Shown: one piece after another, positions 5,723 to 6,684 of the stretch | Position numbering within the stretch: position 1 is the first letter of the stretch | How the letters are laid out: every line of letters begins with the position of its first letter | Assembly: GCA_013214275.1 (NCBI GenBank) | Contig: JABSPP010000093.1 | Location: forward strand, 1 to 6,684 | DNA from: Flavobacteriaceae bacterium | GTDB lineage: Bacteria; Bacteroidota; Bacteroidia; Flavobacteriales; Flavobacteriaceae | Direction of reading: 5' to 3' | Length of the DNA: 6,684 nt | Translations under genes and position numbers: made by a program | Notes under the pieces: generated by a model | What the model was told of the DNA's origin: nothing | Seen by the model: only the letters and a program-made list of their open reading frames with translations | Databases searched by the model: none

Positions 5723-6684
5723 AATTATCTCTACACTCAAGAAACATCCCACATTAAGTTGGATTCTTGGGTTTCAGTTTTTTAGGTTAGTATTGCTCCC
5801 ATTCATGGGGTTAATGCCTCAGGATGCTTACTATTACCTATATGGTCAAAACCTCTCCCTCTCTTATTTTGATCATCCCGGAATGATTGGATATCTTTTG
5901 CGATTGTTTTCTGAAGTCCTCGGGCAATCTGTTTTTGTTGTTAAATTCACAGATTTTTTTATCACCTCACTTACCATATACAGTTTTCATAAGCTTGTCT
6001 TAATATTCTTACCAAAGTGGAAAGCTCAGAATGCAATGTTGCTGCTTGTATCTACCATCTTTATCTCCATACTTTCATTTAATTCAACCCCAGATGTTCC
6101 TTTAATGTTATTCTGGACACTTAGCATCCTGTGTTTATACCGTGCCATATTTCAACACAAAAAATGGTATTGGATACTAGCAGGAATCACCATGGGATTG
6201 GCCTTTGTAAGTAAATATACCGGAATACTACTTCAATTTGGCTTAATTGCATTTCTCCTGTTTTCAAACAATTACAGGAAACTTTATCTCTCTCCGTGGT
6301 TATGGATTTCATTGGTAATTTCCATAGGAGTAACATTCCCAGTTTGGTGGTGGAACTACCAAAACGAATTTGCATCCTTTACCTTTCAATCTTCAGCAAG
6401 AACTGGGGAGATTTCCAAATTTAAATTCCACCCAAACTTTCTATTAGGAGCACTAGCACACCAGCTCTTATTACTCCTTCCCACACTTTTTTTTGCCTTT
6501 ATAGTTATGGCGTTTAAACACATTAAAAAAGTCGTTACCAAATTCAAACTACCAAGCGAAAAGACACGTTTTCTGCTGGCATTTTTCCTTCCTACATTTA
6601 TTGGGTTTATGCTTATCACGCCCATATACTGGGTAAAACTCAACTGGTTCATGCCATCCTACATTTCAGGAATCATTATTGTGG
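5715..6684 (+). CDS. GT39/ArnT-like membrane glycosyltransferase (PMT_2 family), 3' truncated by window
   Basis: The frame opens with ATG at 5715, overlapping the trmD stop by 8 bases (ATGAATAA), and stays open for 323 codons to the window edge. The product is a polytopic membrane protein, with hydrophobic segments near 14-34, 73-98, 106-122, 128-145, 151-165, 168-184, 194-211, 243-266, 286-303 and 311-323. Family motifs include PQDAYYYLYGQNLSLSYFDHP (35-55) after the first helix, TPDVPLMLFW (125-134), GLAFVSKYTG (161-170), FPVWWWNYQNEFASFTFQ (208-225) and VKLNWFMPSY (307-316). Relatives transfer a sugar from a polyprenyl-phosphate carrier to lipid A, glycolipids or proteins on the outer face of the inner membrane. 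The donor and acceptor here are unknown. The acidic pair DE common in the first loop is QD here. About 150-250 further residues should lie beyond the window. Confidence 0.85.
   Translation, partial: MNKIISTLKKHPTLSWILGFQFFRLVLLPFMGLMPQDAYYYLYGQNLSLSYFDHPGMIGYLLRLFSEVLGQSVFVVKFTDFFITSLTIYSFHKLVLIFLPKWKAQNAMLLLVSTIFISILSFNSTPDVPLMLFWTLSILCLYRAIFQHKKWYWILAGITMGLAFVSKYTGILLQFGLIAFLLFSNNYRKLYLSPWLWISLVISIGVTFPVWWWNYQNEFASFTFQSSARTGEISKFKFHPNFLLGALAHQLLLLLPTLFFAFIVMAFKHIKKVVTKFKLPSEKTRFLLAFFLPTFIGFMLITPIYWVKLNWFMPSYISGIIIV

Noticed and set aside
5038..5747. Open frames in other frames over trmD (5038-5238 plus, 5118-5321 minus, 5505-5747 minus)
   Set aside because: TrmD motifs run continuously through this interval in one frame; the others are shadows.
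6187..6652. Two minus-strand open frames at the right end
   Set aside because: The plus-strand glycosyltransferase frame is open throughout and carries family motifs; the minus frames show none.
1..6684. Search for mobile elements, CRISPR repeats, tRNA/rRNA genes, toxin-antitoxin or defence modules
   Set aside because: No direct repeat arrays, terminal inverted repeats, transposase or nuclease motifs, or clover-leaf sequences were seen by eye; every long stretch is accounted for by ordinary chromosomal genes.

Overview
The window looks like ordinary, AT-rich, tightly packed chromosome from a member of the Bacteroidota, most probably a flavobacterium-like organism. The evidence is indirect. 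The protein variants (RibD, PrmC, TrmD, the YihX-like HAD protein) read like those of that phylum. Starts are preceded by A/T-rich sequence rather than Shine-Dalgarno motifs. Two upstream regions carry exact matches to the Bacteroidota -7 promoter box TAnnTTTG. No 16S or other phylogenetic marker is present, so the assignment is an inference.

Layout. Positions 1-314 (+) hold the C-terminal part of a YbgC/FadM-type hotdog acyl-CoA thioesterase, cut by the window edge. A leftward block follows (transcription order ribD, HAD hydrolase, EamA transporter, yigZ; 3447 down to 303). Successive genes overlap by 23, 4 and 8 bases, so it is very likely one operon. Its last gene overlaps the thioesterase tail-to-tail by 12 bases. 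A divergent intergenic stretch of only 39 bases (3448-3486) separates ribD from a rightward pair, a GNAT acetyltransferase and prmC, which share an ATGA stop/start overlap. A 194-base gap (4851-5044) without a convincing gene leads to trmD. trmD overlaps by 8 bases a GT39/ArnT-like membrane glycosyltransferase that runs off the right edge.

Function. RibD makes a riboflavin precursor. PrmC methylates release factors and TrmD makes m1G37 in tRNA, so translation fidelity is represented twice. YigZ, the HAD protein, the EamA transporter and the GNAT protein are housekeeping or accessory proteins of unknown substrate. The glycosyltransferase probably acts on envelope glycans.

I found no mobile element, CRISPR array, tRNA/rRNA gene, toxin-antitoxin pair, defence cassette or clear intrinsic terminator. 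I do not see an undescribed system here. The points most worth a second look are a possibly leaderless trmD promoter, an unexplained minus-strand open frame in the prmC-trmD gap, the TTG start and a reductase-motif substitution in ribD, and the altered acidic motif in the glycosyltransferase.
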